A DNA stretch of 64,000 nucleotides from Siphonodentalium dalli (lineage: Eukaryota; Mollusca; Scaphopoda; Gadilida; Siphonodentaliidae): contig CP136068.1 of assembly GCA_032622095.1 (NCBI GenBank), forward strand, positions 56,008,025 through 56,072,024, read 5' to 3'. The notes below the pieces were generated by a model. The model worked only from the letters and a program-made list of their open reading frames with translations. It made no database searches and was not told the origin of the DNA. Both the position numbers and the translations under genes were made by a program. This document shows, piece after piece, positions 38,822-51,003 of the stretch. Within the stretch, counting starts at the first letter, position 1. Each line of letters opens with the position of its first letter.

Positions 38822-39350
38822 TTATAATGACCAGTTTTTCATGACCATTATATTTAATGGGCCTTATTATGCAACATGAACCAACCATTAAATATAGGCT
38901 GTATTTAATGGCCATCATTTTTATGGGCACCATGCCCCCAGAAATTTAATGGTCATCAAAATTGACCTCCCAAAATTAATGCCCGTTATAATGACCCATT
39001 TTTAATGCCCATTATATTTAATGGGCCTTAATATGTAACCTTTCATTGGATTTTAAAGGGTTTTTAATGCCAATTAAACACAGAATGTTGCCATAAATTT
39101 TTAATGACCTTTAGTTCCCGCCTTCATTTAATGCCCATTACCACAGTTAACTTAATGGCCATACACATACCCATTAAACTATATTAGCTTTAATGCCCAT
39201 TAATTTTCATATAATAATGGCAATTTAATGGCTGTGAAAGGTTACATATTAAGTGGGTATTTAAATGGGTTTGTAATGGGAAAATCATGGGTTTTTTAAT
39301 GGATTTGTAATGGCATTTCATTAATGGGCATTTAATGGGTGTGCGCGCAA
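38822..39350. repeat. Dense TTTAATGGGC / GCCCATTAAA motif field
   Basis: About two dozen variants of TTTAATGGGCATT in both orientations over 530 bp. Included are a direct duplication (about 38827-38880 and 38982-39043) and an inverted TAATATGTAACCTTTCA (39030) against TGAAAGGTTACATATTA (39234). No coding frame or clear termini. Confidence 0.7.
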
Positions 39351-39359
39351 TAGTGCATG

Positions 39360-39790
39360 TTTTTAAAACAAATTTACGAAAAATTGGACAGCTCCAATCA
39401 ACAGGTCACTCCAAAGAACCATATGAAGTTTGGTGATTATCAAATGAGGGATGGTCTCTTTGTGTGTCAAAAGATTAAGTCATGCAAAGAATAAAATTCA
39501 AGATGGTTACCGGTGGCCATGTTTTTCATTGAAAATCGTTCAAATTCAATTACTCCAATCTAGAGGTGATCCCAAATTTGCTTGTGAATTTTCAAAACAT
39601 TCGGCCAATAAATGTGGCCAGCAGGGTGCTAACTCATTTAAAAATGAAATCCAAGATGGCCGCTGGCAGATTGTTTCGGATAAGTGATGTGGCCTGTAGG
39701 ATGTGCTGCACGGATATTGTGGGACACACCGTGACACGGATGACCAACCCATGGCAATAGCCTAAACTTGACCTTGTCAAATTGAGCCAA
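39360..39790 (+). mobile_element. HINE-like element, family K, copy 1 (partial)
   Basis: Core units with CAAGATGGCCGCTGGC and AAAGATTAAGTCATGCAAAGA end with CCCATGGCAATAGCC and a short hairpin AACTTGACCTTGTCAAATTG, as in copies near 51570 and 52470. No 5' terminus could be placed. Confidence 0.6.
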
Positions 39791-40065
39791 AACACATCAC
39801 CCACCCTACACACAAAAACATCCACCCACACGCACACAACAAACATCCCTCCACACAAAAATACCCCTCCACAAAAAAACATCCCACCATCCCCTCACAC
39901 AAAAACATCCCCCCACACACAAACAAACAAACATCCCTCCACACACAAACACCCCTCCACACAAAAACATCCTTCCACACAAAAACATCCCTCGCCCCAA
40001 CACACAAAAACATCCCCGCCCCCAAACAAACAGCCCTCCACACAAAACATCTCGCCAGCCCCACA
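39785..40065. repeat. ACACAAAAACATCCC minisatellite
   Basis: C- and A-only-rich imperfect repeats of about 18-21 bp (CACACAAAAACATCCCTCCA). They give long open frames on both strands that are low-complexity and not genes. Confidence 0.85.
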
Positions 40066-40991
40066 TATCGTAGTTGGCCAATAAAAATGTTGTATCTCAG
40101 GTTTTGGCAGGAAGCCGATTCTTGCAGAATTGTAAACTATGTGAAAAATGACGTATCATATGTTCGATTGGTGACCAAGAGCCAATCAAAAAGAGGCTCT
40201 GTTTTTTTTTATTGGACAATTTCTTAATTTTAAAAAAATACCATATTTTCACAGTCAACGTTCCAAGCACCAGTTATCAAAAACAAAGAATGGTATCTCT
40301 CACATACAACGTTTTGATACTGATTACTGATACAACATATTCATACTATTTAAATGTTCCAGGTTTGCGAAATATCTGTGTAATTATTCGATAATATATT
40401 ATTAAAATAACAATTAAAAGCTATGCACCAATTCCTCTACATCATCGACATTTGCAAGTTTATTTCCACCTAAAACATATACTAGTGCTGAAGACGTTGA
40501 GAAACAGTAGCTATACATATGCGTATTGCATGAGCGTAATTATGTTAGCATTATTGCCATATTTTAGTGATGTTTTTATTGCGAAAAACTTTTGTTGAGA
40601 CCAAATCGTCGTAACATTGCTTAGATTTTCTCTCAGTCATACTGCGCCACCCGAGACAAAATATCGTAGAGTGCTTCATCATTTTGACTTTATCTTTATG
40701 ATAATAAATAATATCAATTATCTTGCACATTTGGTGAATTAAAGCATGTTAAGCAAATATTATATCAGTGAATACAATATGGAAATTTGATACCACATTA
40801 ATGCAAATCAGATGTTCGTGTTTGTTCAAAATAAGTTTTTTGTCTCTCCTGAACAATTTGAAAACTCAAGAGATATCTAATTTGACAAGTGTGATCCAAT
40901 GAGATGGAATTATGCAGCAATATCTATCAAATACTCGGGAAATATCAAATGATCAAAGGCTCCAATTTGCTTGAACGCCTGCTAATCTTAC
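40066..40991 (-). other. Intron-like DNA downstream of the last NMT exon found
   Basis: AT-rich, largely free of repeats, and searched by eye for the next NMT exon without success. Confidence 0.45.
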
Positions 40992-41108
40992 CTGTCGTAT
41001 ATTTTTGCATGAGCAGGTATAGCACTAATAAATCCTACAAGTTTCTTGCTCTTTGTAGCTCTAACCCCACAATGCCAGTTTTTGTGCCATCCAGGAGGCT
41101 GTAGAGCC
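40992..41108 (-). CDS. NMT: N-myristoyltransferase, exon (third found in window)
   Basis: Read on the minus strand, the 117-bp exon follows TTATAG and ends before GTAAGA. Its first base completes the Trp codon split from the exon at 46490. It encodes ALQPPGW, WHCGVR and [12 protein letters not shown], the conserved stretch after [10 protein letters not shown] in animal glycylpeptide N-tetradecanoyltransferases. The enzyme transfers myristate from myristoyl-CoA to N-terminal glycines of cytosolic proteins. The exon ends with AG of a split codon (phase 2), just before where the EINFLC signature is expected. The next exon was not found within 41 kb. A plus-strand frame over the same place is a shadow. 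Confidence 0.93.
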
Positions 41109-41932
41109 CTATAATGACAACAAAGAACATACATGTTCATGACCATTTCGGAGACATATCCAGGCTGGTTTTCATACTGTTAACCGGTTTGGGTGCCCAA
41201 ACTCCCAAAAAACAAAAACAAACTTCTTTTTTTCTTTTCATTTCAGGTCCCAATTCATATCATAACAAAATACAAAACATTTATATATTTATATATATTG
41301 ACATAAGACATTTAAGTTTACAAAAAGATTTAAGTTTAATAGTTGGAATCATACTGTAAAGTAAAGTATGTTTAGCTTTATCTAACTTTCATATGTGAAA
41401 ACTTCAAATAGTTTGAGTTCAGATTTGTTATCATTCAGCCTTAAGACTTCAGTATTTCAAATTCAAGTGAAATTACACAATACAGTACAGGAACAGTGAC
41501 AATTTGATAAAATCAACCTGGTTATCAGGTGGATTCTCATAATACCAAACAAATAATAACATAGAGATTAGTACTGATAGTAATTACTAACATAATAGAC
41601 ATTATTTCTGCACTATATTATGTTTGTGTCTCTCACTTGAATTATAGAAAATAGCCTATTATATGAATAAATTCAGTGATATTGCTTAATATTTATGGAA
41701 ATAACATGTAATCGTGTGTTACGTGGTGTAATTTTCAAATTATGGCAGTATTTTTATAGCCCAATAGATATTCCCAGGACTATTCTCTGGTACAAGGAAA
41801 CAGGGGGTTTTTGGGCATGGAATTTCAAACTTTCCAAATGACGGGCCAACCCATGGTCAGTTTGTCCCACCATGGGTTCTATGAACCCTACATTTTAACC
41901 CTAGCGGAAACCCTGGCCATGTATATAACATA
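41109..41932 (-). other. NMT intron sequence
   Basis: Mostly unique AT-rich sequence. An inverted repeat AACCCATGG...CCATGGGTT lies at 41848-41876, and CTAGCGGAAACCCTGG at 41911 resembles a CAGGGTTTCCGC transposon end (compare 62240), without a clear partner. Confidence 0.45.
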
Positions 41933-44078
41933 GACGAGAGGCCGATCACGATCGGCAGATGTTTAACCCATACCTTGGCAATACCGATTAGCTATTTTAA
42001 TAAATTCTAACACCAACCTTTTCATGAGTGCAAAAGTTTCAACAATTCACACCTTACTATTGAGGTCACAAGTGGAATCAGACTTACTGGGCACCTTGCT
42101 CACATAAGCACAATAGGATCATGGATGTGGCATTCGATTTCAACCAGATATAGTTAAGATATTAAGTAGATAAACATCAAAGCAATTCCAATATTTGCTT
42201 ATCACATTGGAATGTGAGACATAACATATTATGTTTTTTTATTATTGTTATTTTTTTATTATGTTTTGTGTTAGCTGCATATTAAAAATTCATGGGATCA
42301 TTTAGATGGGAGAAAATGGTTGATATTTCCCATTAAAAAAACAAATAATACATGAACAACTATACAAGTGAGAGATGTATAGTCCTGGATATAAAATGAT
42401 TGATAATGATTGGATATAAAATATTTTAATGCTGAATTTTGAGATAGCTAGAGGTACTTGTATGAGATTGGTCAGATTGAAAATAGATTCATTACATTGG
42501 ATAGCATACAGTATGACCATGGAATGGGTAGGGTTAATTTTCTTCTAAGCTAAACATTGGAAAGATATAATGTATGTAAAGAGCTGATATATAATTAAAG
42601 TTATGGTTAATATCTTCAAACCAATCGATACCAAAATCTATACAGGTGAAGAATGTATCATCATTTACATGGATGCAATTATATATATAGTGATCATGTG
42701 AAAAATATCTAGTTATCACATTGTGTCAACAGGATTGGTGGAGGATGTTAATATTTTTAAGCAAATAAACCAAATGACCCTCACTATGCAGGTTAGGGTG
42801 TGTTATCATAAACTATGCCAAGAACTATAAACATAATCAATGGAAATATTTGAGTTATGAAATAGGATAATGGGGTTAATCTTACCCAAACTAATGAACT
42901 GATAAACACACAAAAACGTCTATAAAAAGGATGTCATTGGATTTAGCAAAACCCATACAATAAGCCAGTCCCTAATGTCATGAACCTATTACAACAAAGG
43001 GGTTAACTCAATATTGCACAGAAAAGCAGAACTAGCCAGAGTGTAAAAATCAATTAGTTTTGACAGGTTTTATCAACAGACTCTGCCAGAGCAATGTTAT
43101 TTATCTCTATGATATGTAGTGTCCAGTTAAACATTGCCAATAATACACTGTGTTATGTGAGATCTTCTCTTCTCACAGTGCAGACATAATTAAATTACTT
43201 TATCAGTCACTTTAATTTTAAATGGCCATAACTCTGTTAAAATATACCCGATCAAACTCAAATTCGAACCTGATCTGTAGTTCGGGGTGAGGACCATATG
43301 TACCAAATTTGGTGCTGATCAGATGAAAAATATTTAAGTCAACACAGCTTGGATGAATTCTATTTAAAAACAAGAGCAGAAAGGGTTAACTAAACGATAC
43401 CAAAAACCATACAGATAAAGAACGTGCTAAGAAAAACTTAGTTAAGAAATATGAGGCATATCAGAAGAAAATTGTTTGACTTAGATGCATCAGATAGCAT
43501 TTGTGTGCAGGGTTAATTATTATCTAAACCGATCAACCAATCGATACCAAAATACCACTATACAGGTGAGGGATGTGTCATTATAAACCTACATATCAAA
43601 TATGAACACAATCGGACAAAAAATACTTCAGTTATGGCATCTGATAGAACATGACTATGTATGGATGGAAAGTGTTAATAATTTCTTAACATATCAACCG
43701 ATTGATACCAAAAACTATACAGGTGAGGGGTGTGTCATCATAAACATGCACATAAAATTTGAACAAGATCCGATAAAAAATATTCGAGTAATCGAATCGG
43801 ATAGCAAGTGTCTATGGACAGACGGACAGACGGACGGATGAACTGTTAATATGACAGGTGGTGCCAAACGGCAAAAGGATATCTGACCGGAAGATGGTTT
43901 GATAAAAGTACTCTGGGAAACAGAAAGCGAGGCTGCGCTGTATTGTGGAAGCACTCGTGGGAAACAGACAATTTGCTTCACTCAAAAACCAGACCACTTG
44001 TAAGTACACGAACGACGTATGGTTGATCCGGACATCGGCATTAAGTGTACCATACATGGTATGGGTACACATAAAAAT
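41933..44078 (+). mobile_element. HINE-like element, family H, copy 3
   Basis: ACGAGAGGCCGATCACG and GATGTTTAACCCATACC at the 5' end; terminal GGTATGGGTACACATAAAAA at 44058-44078. The core parallels copy 1 unit by unit, including a segment matching the units around the hAT insertion there. The GACGGACAGACGG microsatellite is split at about 43842 by a foreign block of about 165 bp. Confidence 0.75.
43842..44010 (+). other. Exon-like block inserted in the microsatellite of family H copy 3
   Basis: Absent from the other H copies. Read on the plus strand it has an acceptor-like AATATGACAG (43847-43856), then 46 codons without a stop in one frame and a donor-like GTAAGTAC at about 43999. The product contains GYLTGRWFDKSTLGNRKRG and is not a protein I recognise. 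The minus strand is also open over this stretch. It could be a captured exon or chance. Confidence 0.35.
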
Positions 44079-44203
44079 GTACTCCTAAAAGGAAAATTTT
44101 CATAGATCATATGTACATGGATATTCTATTATCCTAATTTTATACAATGTTGCTTTTGATTGCAAATTAACCCTTTCTTTAATAAATGGATTCTCCTATC
44201 AGT

Positions 44204-44545
44204 TAACAAGAGCATCTCTAGGTAGTTGCAAAATACGCCCATGGTAATTTCAACAAGGGGCCATAACTCTGGTGAAAATTGGCGGGCGAACCCAAACTGA
44301 CCTGTATTTTGGACTAGTATACTCACATACCAAATTTCATTCCATTCAGTTCAGATTTACTAAATTTATTATCTTTAAACGAAAATTGAGTGCAAATTCA
44401 ACCATAACTGGTGAAAATTGGCAGGCAGAACCCAAATTTGAACTTGACCTGTATTTAGGGCTAGTAAATACACATACCAAATTTCTTTCCTTTCAGTTCA
44501 GACTTACTAAGGTTATCATCCTGAAAATTTTTAAATGGTCATAAA
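44204..44545 (+). mobile_element. HINE-like element, family I, copy 3 (truncated)
   Basis: AACAAGAGCATCTC and AAAATACGCCC at the 5' end, then two core units with GGTGAAAATTGGC and CACATACCAAATTTC. No microsatellite or 3' GGGCGTATA follows. Confidence 0.68.
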
Positions 44546-44814
44546 AAAATGTGTACATTGGATGGCCTCTTATTCATCCTGATTCATCTGGAAAATTGGA
44601 AGGTAATACTCAACAAATGCTGAATACCATTTCATAACCTGCTTTGCCAGTTGTCAAGCATGTTGCCAAACATTGCAATTATATTCTGATGAAAAATAAA
44701 CTTATTACATAAAAATAGCTTCTGTAAAAGATCAAATGAATAAAAAATACTGTGTTCTAAGATTTTCGATTTGTTAAAACTCAATCAAAATTGGCAAAAT
44801 TGCATTGGAGGATA
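44546..44814 (-). other. NMT intron sequence
   Basis: No structure recognised. Confidence 0.4.
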
Positions 44815-45282
44815 AAACAAGAGATGGAATGTCGTCTGGTGCATACCCACTTGTGGCATACCGCCTAGTGTGGGCATATATGTATCTATAACCTATTACT
44901 GATATATTCAAATAGACAGATGAATAACTCTAGAAAGGAAAATCCAAACAAAACGATGGAACCCTCTATTGAATGTCCTCATAGTAGTGAACATCCATAC
45001 AAAATTTCATAGAGATCCAAGCACAACTGTTGAAATTATGACATGAACAGACATCAGACGGACCAAAAAGCCAACATTTCCAGATAAACAAAGATGAATA
45101 ACTCTAGAATGGAAAACCCAAACAAAAATGATGGTCCCCTCTATTGAATGTCCTCATAGTAGCAAACATTCATACCAAATTTCATTGAGATCCGAAAGCA
45201 CTACTGTTCAAGTTATGACATGAACAGACATCGGACCGACAGATGGATGGACGGACAGACAGGTGCAAAACAGTATATATGA
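44815..45282 (+). mobile_element. HINE-like element, family D, copy 2 (3' end lost)
   Basis: AAACAAGAGATGGAATG and GCATACCCACTTG, two core units with AATAACTCTAGAA, then GACGGACAGACAGGTGCAAA. The 3' GGGGGTATA is missing where ATGAAGCATTCATTCCT begins. Confidence 0.7.
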
Positions 45283-45304
45283 AGCATTCATTCCTGATTT
45301 AAAT

Positions 45305-46097
45305 AAAAGGTCGGCCGACCACAGTGTCCCCCGACAACATGGCAAGTCGATGCCGCTTTGTTAAAGAAATTAAAAAAAATGTTGAAATGTTCGAAGTCGA
45401 AAGGGTTAATAATTCTGTAAAAAAAAAAAAAAATCCGTCATCCATATACATGTTGCACATCTGCAATATGTGGGTAACAATACTCTGAAGTTTCAAATAT
45501 CTACAATCAAAACTGTAGGAGGAGTTGATTACACCATGAAGGTACCCTCATACAAAAAAAATATCAAAGTCGAAAGGCCCATAACTCTGGGTAAACTCAT
45601 TGGATCAAACTCAAATTTGAACTTGACCTGTATTTTGATATGAACGACCCACAAAAAAACAGAATTTCCAATTAAACAATCCAAACTTGAGTTATCATCC
45701 GGAAAGTCGAAAAAAGTCCATAACTCAAGGAAAAATCATCGGATCAAATCTGAATTCGAACTCAGCCTGTATCTTGATATGACTGATCCACATAAAAACG
45801 GTATTTGCAATTAAAGGATAAAAACTTGAGATATCATCCGGAAACCGAAAAAGTGAGAAATTTTCTATGTAAAAAAAAAGTTGAAAAAAGGGAAATAACT
45901 CCATAAAAGAACATCGGATCAAACCCAGAATTGCAGAGCACATGTGTTCTTGGTTGAGACACTTACATACCAAGTTTCAATCAAATCGAATTATCATTAC
46001 TGGAGTTATAACTCCGGACGGACGGACAATGGGACGCACGACGGACTGAGCTGATTACAATAGTCCCCCGAAAATAAATTTTACAGGGGACAAAAAA
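45305..46097 (+). mobile_element. HINE-like element, family A, copy 3
   Basis: AGGTCGGCCGACCACAG and GTCCCCCGAC at the 5' end (45308-45336). The core begins with CTGTAGGAGGAGTTGATTAC and then changes to AACTTGAGTTATCATCCGG units. A GGACGGACGGACAATGGG stretch and the 3' end ACAGGGGACAAAAAAGGG follow. Confidence 0.68.
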
Positions 46098-46200
46098 GGG
46101 GGTGTAATTATCCATGTATGCATTGCTTGCCTGAGAACACATGTATTTATTTTTAGCCCTTCCATTACTGGAGCTTCCTGAAATTTTGCAAAAACCCTGT

Positions 46201-46270
46201 GCCAATGCATTCCTCTTATATAAGCAAGTCTCTTATAGGTAGCCTCGCATATATAAAAGAATACATTGGC
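46201..46270. repeat. Imperfect hairpin, first of a tandem pair
   Basis: Arms GCCAATGCATTCCTCTTATA and TATATAAAAGAATACATTGG pair imperfectly around a short loop. It is related in sequence to the hairpin at 46297. Confidence 0.75.
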
Positions 46271-46296
46271 CTAACAATATTTACCTTGACCTTGTA

Positions 46297-46365
46297 AGCC
46301 AGTGCATTCTCTTATATATGAGGCTCCACATGGGAGACTCACATATATAAGAGAATGCACTGGCT
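46297..46365. repeat. Hairpin with 24-bp perfect arms in an NMT intron
   Basis: 46297-46320 and 46342-46365 are exact reverse complements (AGCCAGTGCATTC...) around a 21-nt centre. It lies about 125 bp downstream, in gene direction, of the NMT exon at 46490. It could be a small foldback element or a precursor-like RNA hairpin; the sequence alone does not decide. Confidence 0.85.
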
Positions 46366-46488
46366 CAGGATCTTTAATGCTGCACCAGTGCAGCCCCATC
46401 ATGAACGGGTTAATTAATGGCCTAATTAAAATATTACAAGATAAGAAATAAGGGGAAAAAACATATAAAAATTTCAACGTATACATTA

Positions 46489-46864
<376 letters not shown>

Positions 46865-49697
46865 AACAAGACAGTCAAAGACTGTGGGGTCGCTCACCAG
46901 ACTGCAAAGACTGATGAGACTGGGACTCTGGAGACCACAATAGTCAGAACTTTTCATAAGCACTTTGAAAAAAGTAGATCTAAACACGATATGTGGCTAG
47001 AGAGGCTTCAGTAGTGTACAGTGGGTAATTTCAAGGTGAATATCCAACATGAAATTGCCCACTGTTCACTACTGATCACCCCCCTCCTCCAGCTCAACAA
47101 GTCCCCTCCCGACCGGGCTCCAGACTCCCAAGTCTTGGGTTGGAATTTCACAACCGACATCTCAAACTTTCTCAATTTTTGGAAATTTCCAATCTCACAA
47201 GCACCTTTTTATAAAACCATTTAGATATGTTTGAAGCCCATTTATCCATGGACCCAAAACAGCATACATGTATGTCAGATTAATCAGTTAGGTAGTTCCA
47301 AGGAAGATGTTTTAATGAATTTGGTATTTCAATGATTTTTTAAACACAAAATTGTTAACTCCCCATAGCCCCCGTCATTTCTTAACAGGTTGACCTGATG
47401 TTAACAAATCTGAATATCAGTCATTAAAGGATCATCCATACTATATGTAAGCTAAATAGTCCAACCTCTCTTGAGAAGACAATTTAAGAATGACTATAGA
47501 GACATACAGTTATGTCCCTGGTCCCACCCTATTTAACCTGGTGACCACATCTGAATAAATTTCAATACCAGACACCAAAGAAGCCTTCATACTAAATATC
47601 AGCAAAATAGACCTGTTAACATTTGTGGCGATTTCGGTCGAACAGTTTAACCCGAAGTAGGAAAATGTGGACTGTTACTGGTTGAAAAATCAAATCTACA
47701 GCCTCATTGCCTCCACCCAGGCAGCTTAGAAATCAATAGGAATCTATATATTATTATACCAGTATCAAACAGCATACATACAGGTAGGGTGGGTGATTGA
47801 GAGTTAAATCTCTTATCTCTGCCCTTATTTGAACAAATGTGAATCCCCATCTATGAGATCTATTCATCTAGAAATTTCAAACGTAGATTTTAAGAGTTGA
47901 AGAAAACTGATTTTCCTCAAAAGTTTCCTAAAAATGACCTCACGTGTACAAATCTGAACCCCACTCACCAAAGGACCCTCCATACCAAAAGCTAAATAGG
48001 CCTGATGGTTTCTGAAGAATTACTATGGAGGGAAAGAGTTATGGCCCTGGCTTCTCACCTATATGACCTGATGAACTCATTTGAACAAATCTGAATGTGA
48101 GTCAAAATATATAAACCATATCGGTCTTTAATATGTATGTGGAGAAGAACAAAATTGATGGACGGATGGAAACATCCCAACAGAGGGATGGACGGGAGGA
48201 CATACTGACAGACAAATTCAATCCAATATACCCCCCCCCCCCCCAAGTTTTCTTTGCAAATCAGGGTATAATGAGTACAACTGGATAGGTGGTGGTTAAG
48301 AATATAATAGTGAAACAGCCAAGCCTGAATATAGTGTCTAACTTTTGCAGAATGAGGTCACTAAAGGGTGAATTTAGTGCTGCAATCCTGTAAGGTGGGC
48401 TAGCATCACCAAATTCACCCTCTGTGGACCTCATTATGCTTAGGCCTCAACTGCCATGGGAGACATAGGAACAGATTGAAGTTGTCCAGTTAGTTGGTGA
48501 TGTGCACCCATTGGGCACTTCAATTATCAATTTTATCTTCTGACAGCAAATTAGGGAATATAGAAACTGAACAGAAGGGAAAAAGTAAGTAGAAATGTCA
48601 ATTTAAGACCTGTATACTTCCCTGAAGATGAGGCCTAAGCAGAATGAGGTCCCTGGAGAGTGTATTTGGTGATGCTAGCCTACTGTGCAGAGTAGCATCA
48701 CTAAATTCACCCTCTGGGGACCTCATTCTGCAAATGTCAGAAATATAGCATTTTGTTTTGATATGATATGTTAATGATACACACAGAGCATGACTGTTTA
48801 CACCTACCTGTCAGCCAGCTAGATAACATCTGAATTTATGACTGTTATTAACTCTTTCTGTCTGGGGCTAATACCATACTTTATGGATGTTACAAGGTGT
48901 CAGTTTTTCTAATTAATTTTTTCTTGACTGCAGTGGGTGCAGGGCGGCGCAGATTGGGGGGGGGGGTGGTAGTGGGGACAGGGGTGTAGAGGGAAAGGGT
49001 GGAATGGGGTGTTTTGTGTCTAAAAAAATACAAAAAATCAGGGGTTAAAATGAAAAAAATATTTTTGTATTGGTTCATTTTGAATTGTGATTTGTTTTTT
49101 GAATTGAGCAAGTATTTAAATTTAACAATATTTAAAAAAAAAAATTTAATTTTTTTTTTAAAGTTATGTTCCTGACACGGCCCCTATTTGACACACTGAC
49201 CCCATTTGAACAAATCTGAACCCCAGTCACACAAGGACCCACCATACAAAATATTAGCTAAATCGGCCTGATGATTCTGGAGAAGAAGTCATTCTAATAA
49301 TTACTAGGGAGAATAGAGTTATGTCCCTGATTCTGCCCCTATTTGACCCAGTGACCCCATTTGAACAAATCTGACCCCAGTCACTCAAGGACCTTCCATA
49401 CCAAATATAAGCTAAATAGGCCTGATGGTTCTTGAAAAGAAGTTGTTTTAAGAATTACTATGGCAGGAAAGAGTTATGGCCCTAGCTTCGCAACTATTTG
49501 ACTCAGTGACCTTATTTTAACAAATCTGAGTCTGAGTCAAGCAGGGAACATCCACACCAAATATGAACTCATTTGGCCTTATGATACTGGAGAAGAAGAT
49601 GATTGTTGATGGACGGACGGACGGATGGCTCGACGGACGACGGACGAGGAGTGATGACTATAGCTCCACCGGAGACTTCGTCTCAGGTGAGCTAAAA
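46865..49697 (+). mobile_element. HINE-like element, family P, copy 3 (most complete)
   Basis: Runs from AACAAGACAGTC to GTCTCAGGTGAGCTAAAAA. It contains the imperfect hairpin (47008-47075), two GAGGTCCC foldbacks (48347-48439, 48639-48731), a C14 run (48231-48244), a G run (48957), core units with GACCCCATTTGAAC, and a GGACGGACGGACGGATGG microsatellite. GCTCACC near the 5' end mirrors GGTGAGC at the 3' end. It supplies empty sites for the hAT insertions in copy 1. Confidence 0.78.
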
Positions 49698-50226
49698 AGA
49701 AAGTGTGTGGGTTAAAACATATTATATATTTTTTCCTATTTAATTTCTTTTCTTTTCCTTTTTTAATTTATTAGGATTTCTGCATGGCGACCGTCGGAAA
49801 TTCAATGAATCAAACAACTATGCTAGTTGGTTAACAAAGTAGTTATCTGTGGATACAATCTCTATTTAGTATGAAATTTCTTATTATAGATGACTAAAAC
49901 CAAACACTCCTGGTTATAAATGTTTGTGTTGCTTTAAAAAATTTGTATTTTGTTTGAATTGGGATAGAATTAGACCCATTGAGGAGTGTGTAACTGGTCA
50001 TGAATGTTGTTTCAATTAACATGAAGCATTCATTCCTAATTTGATTTTATCTTGGGCAGACTAATAGAAAGTGATCCGCATTTCTATGATGCCACATGCA
50101 CACTTGTTGCTTTGTTTTAAATTATTTTCATGGAGGTCTTTATTAAGGCTGATGCATTTGAGTCGAAGTTGGGTATGGATGATTTGGGCAATAATTAAAC
50201 TGAAAAGTTCTTTTTGAAATGATACG
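49698..50226 (-). other. Probable LINE 3' untranslated sequence and intron
   Basis: Directly downstream of the LINE stop codon on the minus strand. No tail or target duplication could be fixed. ATGAAGCATTCATTCCT at 50021 also occurs at 45281. Confidence 0.35.
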
Positions 50227-51003
50227 TTATCCTGCATCTAGTCGTGATTTGAACAATTCAAGGGATTCTGATGTTTTCAATTCTGGGCGCAAGTCATTCC
50301 ATAATACGGTTGCAGACGGTAGAAAAGAAGCCATATATGCAGAGTGATCGGAACGAGGGGCCAAAGTGTAGTTTTCTTGAAGGGATATCTTTCTGCATTG
50401 GGGTTCTCATGGTTCACCATGTAATTATAGAGGTACTGAGGAGTTGATCTATGGAACATTTTGTAAAATTGATGCAACTTGAATTTTTTTGCATCTGTCC
50501 GCTAACATTTCCCAGCTAAGATCAGAGATTATATTGCCTTTTCTAATACTTCGTGTTGCTCCTAATACTATTCTAGCCACTACGTATTGAATTTTTTCAA
50601 GACGGTCGCTCAATGTTATACCACAGCAGGGCTCAAAGTACATTTAATTTTTCGAGAATCAAATGCTGAATCAAGTTAGTCATAAAGCACTGAAAATTGA
50701 AAAGTTTCGCGAGAATCATACGAGAATCGATTTGGTGATTCTCGTCAAATGTTAAGGCCGGCACAGCTATCACATACTGGTGCAGCATATTCTAATACAG
50801 GGCAAGTAGAAGCGAAATATAATTTTTGAAGTGTATTTCGAGATAACACATGTTTATATTTCCTTACTAGTATAAGATTAATTCTTTTCCATGTCTTATC
50901 TGTAAACTCATCAATGTGTGAGGCCCATGTTCGTGAGTTATCAAAGACTACTTCTTCGACATTACCATTTGCCATTAAAAGATAAGGGTTATCTGGGGAT
51001 GTT
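50227..51003 (-). pseudogene. 5'-truncated non-LTR retrotransposon (LINE), C-terminal RT region
   Basis: Broken minus-strand frames encode the segment after the RT catalytic core in LINE ORF2: WASHIDEFTDKTWKRIN, TLQKLYFASTCPVLEYAAPV, ITLSDRLEKIQYVVARIVLG, then a C-terminal LWNDLRPELKT region ending in a stop at 50227-50229. This order is typical of invertebrate CR1/L2/Jockey-like elements. The catalytic RT residues lie upstream and are missing. There is a frameshift near 50460 and a foreign block at 50645-50747. The 5' boundary meets K-family repeat at about 51003. Confidence 0.8.
50645..50747. repeat. CGAGAATCA foldback block inside the LINE
   Basis: About 100 bp with TCGAGAATCA, CGCGAGAATCATACGAGAATCG and GTGATTCTCG, an imperfect palindrome splitting the LINE frame between PVCDSC and ITLSDR. 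A small MITE is likely; no target duplication was identified. Confidence 0.5.

Noticed and set aside
39782-40084. Long open frames on both strands
   Set aside because: Low-complexity CA-rich minisatellite.
40904-41104. 66-codon plus-strand frame
   Set aside because: Antisense shadow of the NMT exon at 40992-41108.
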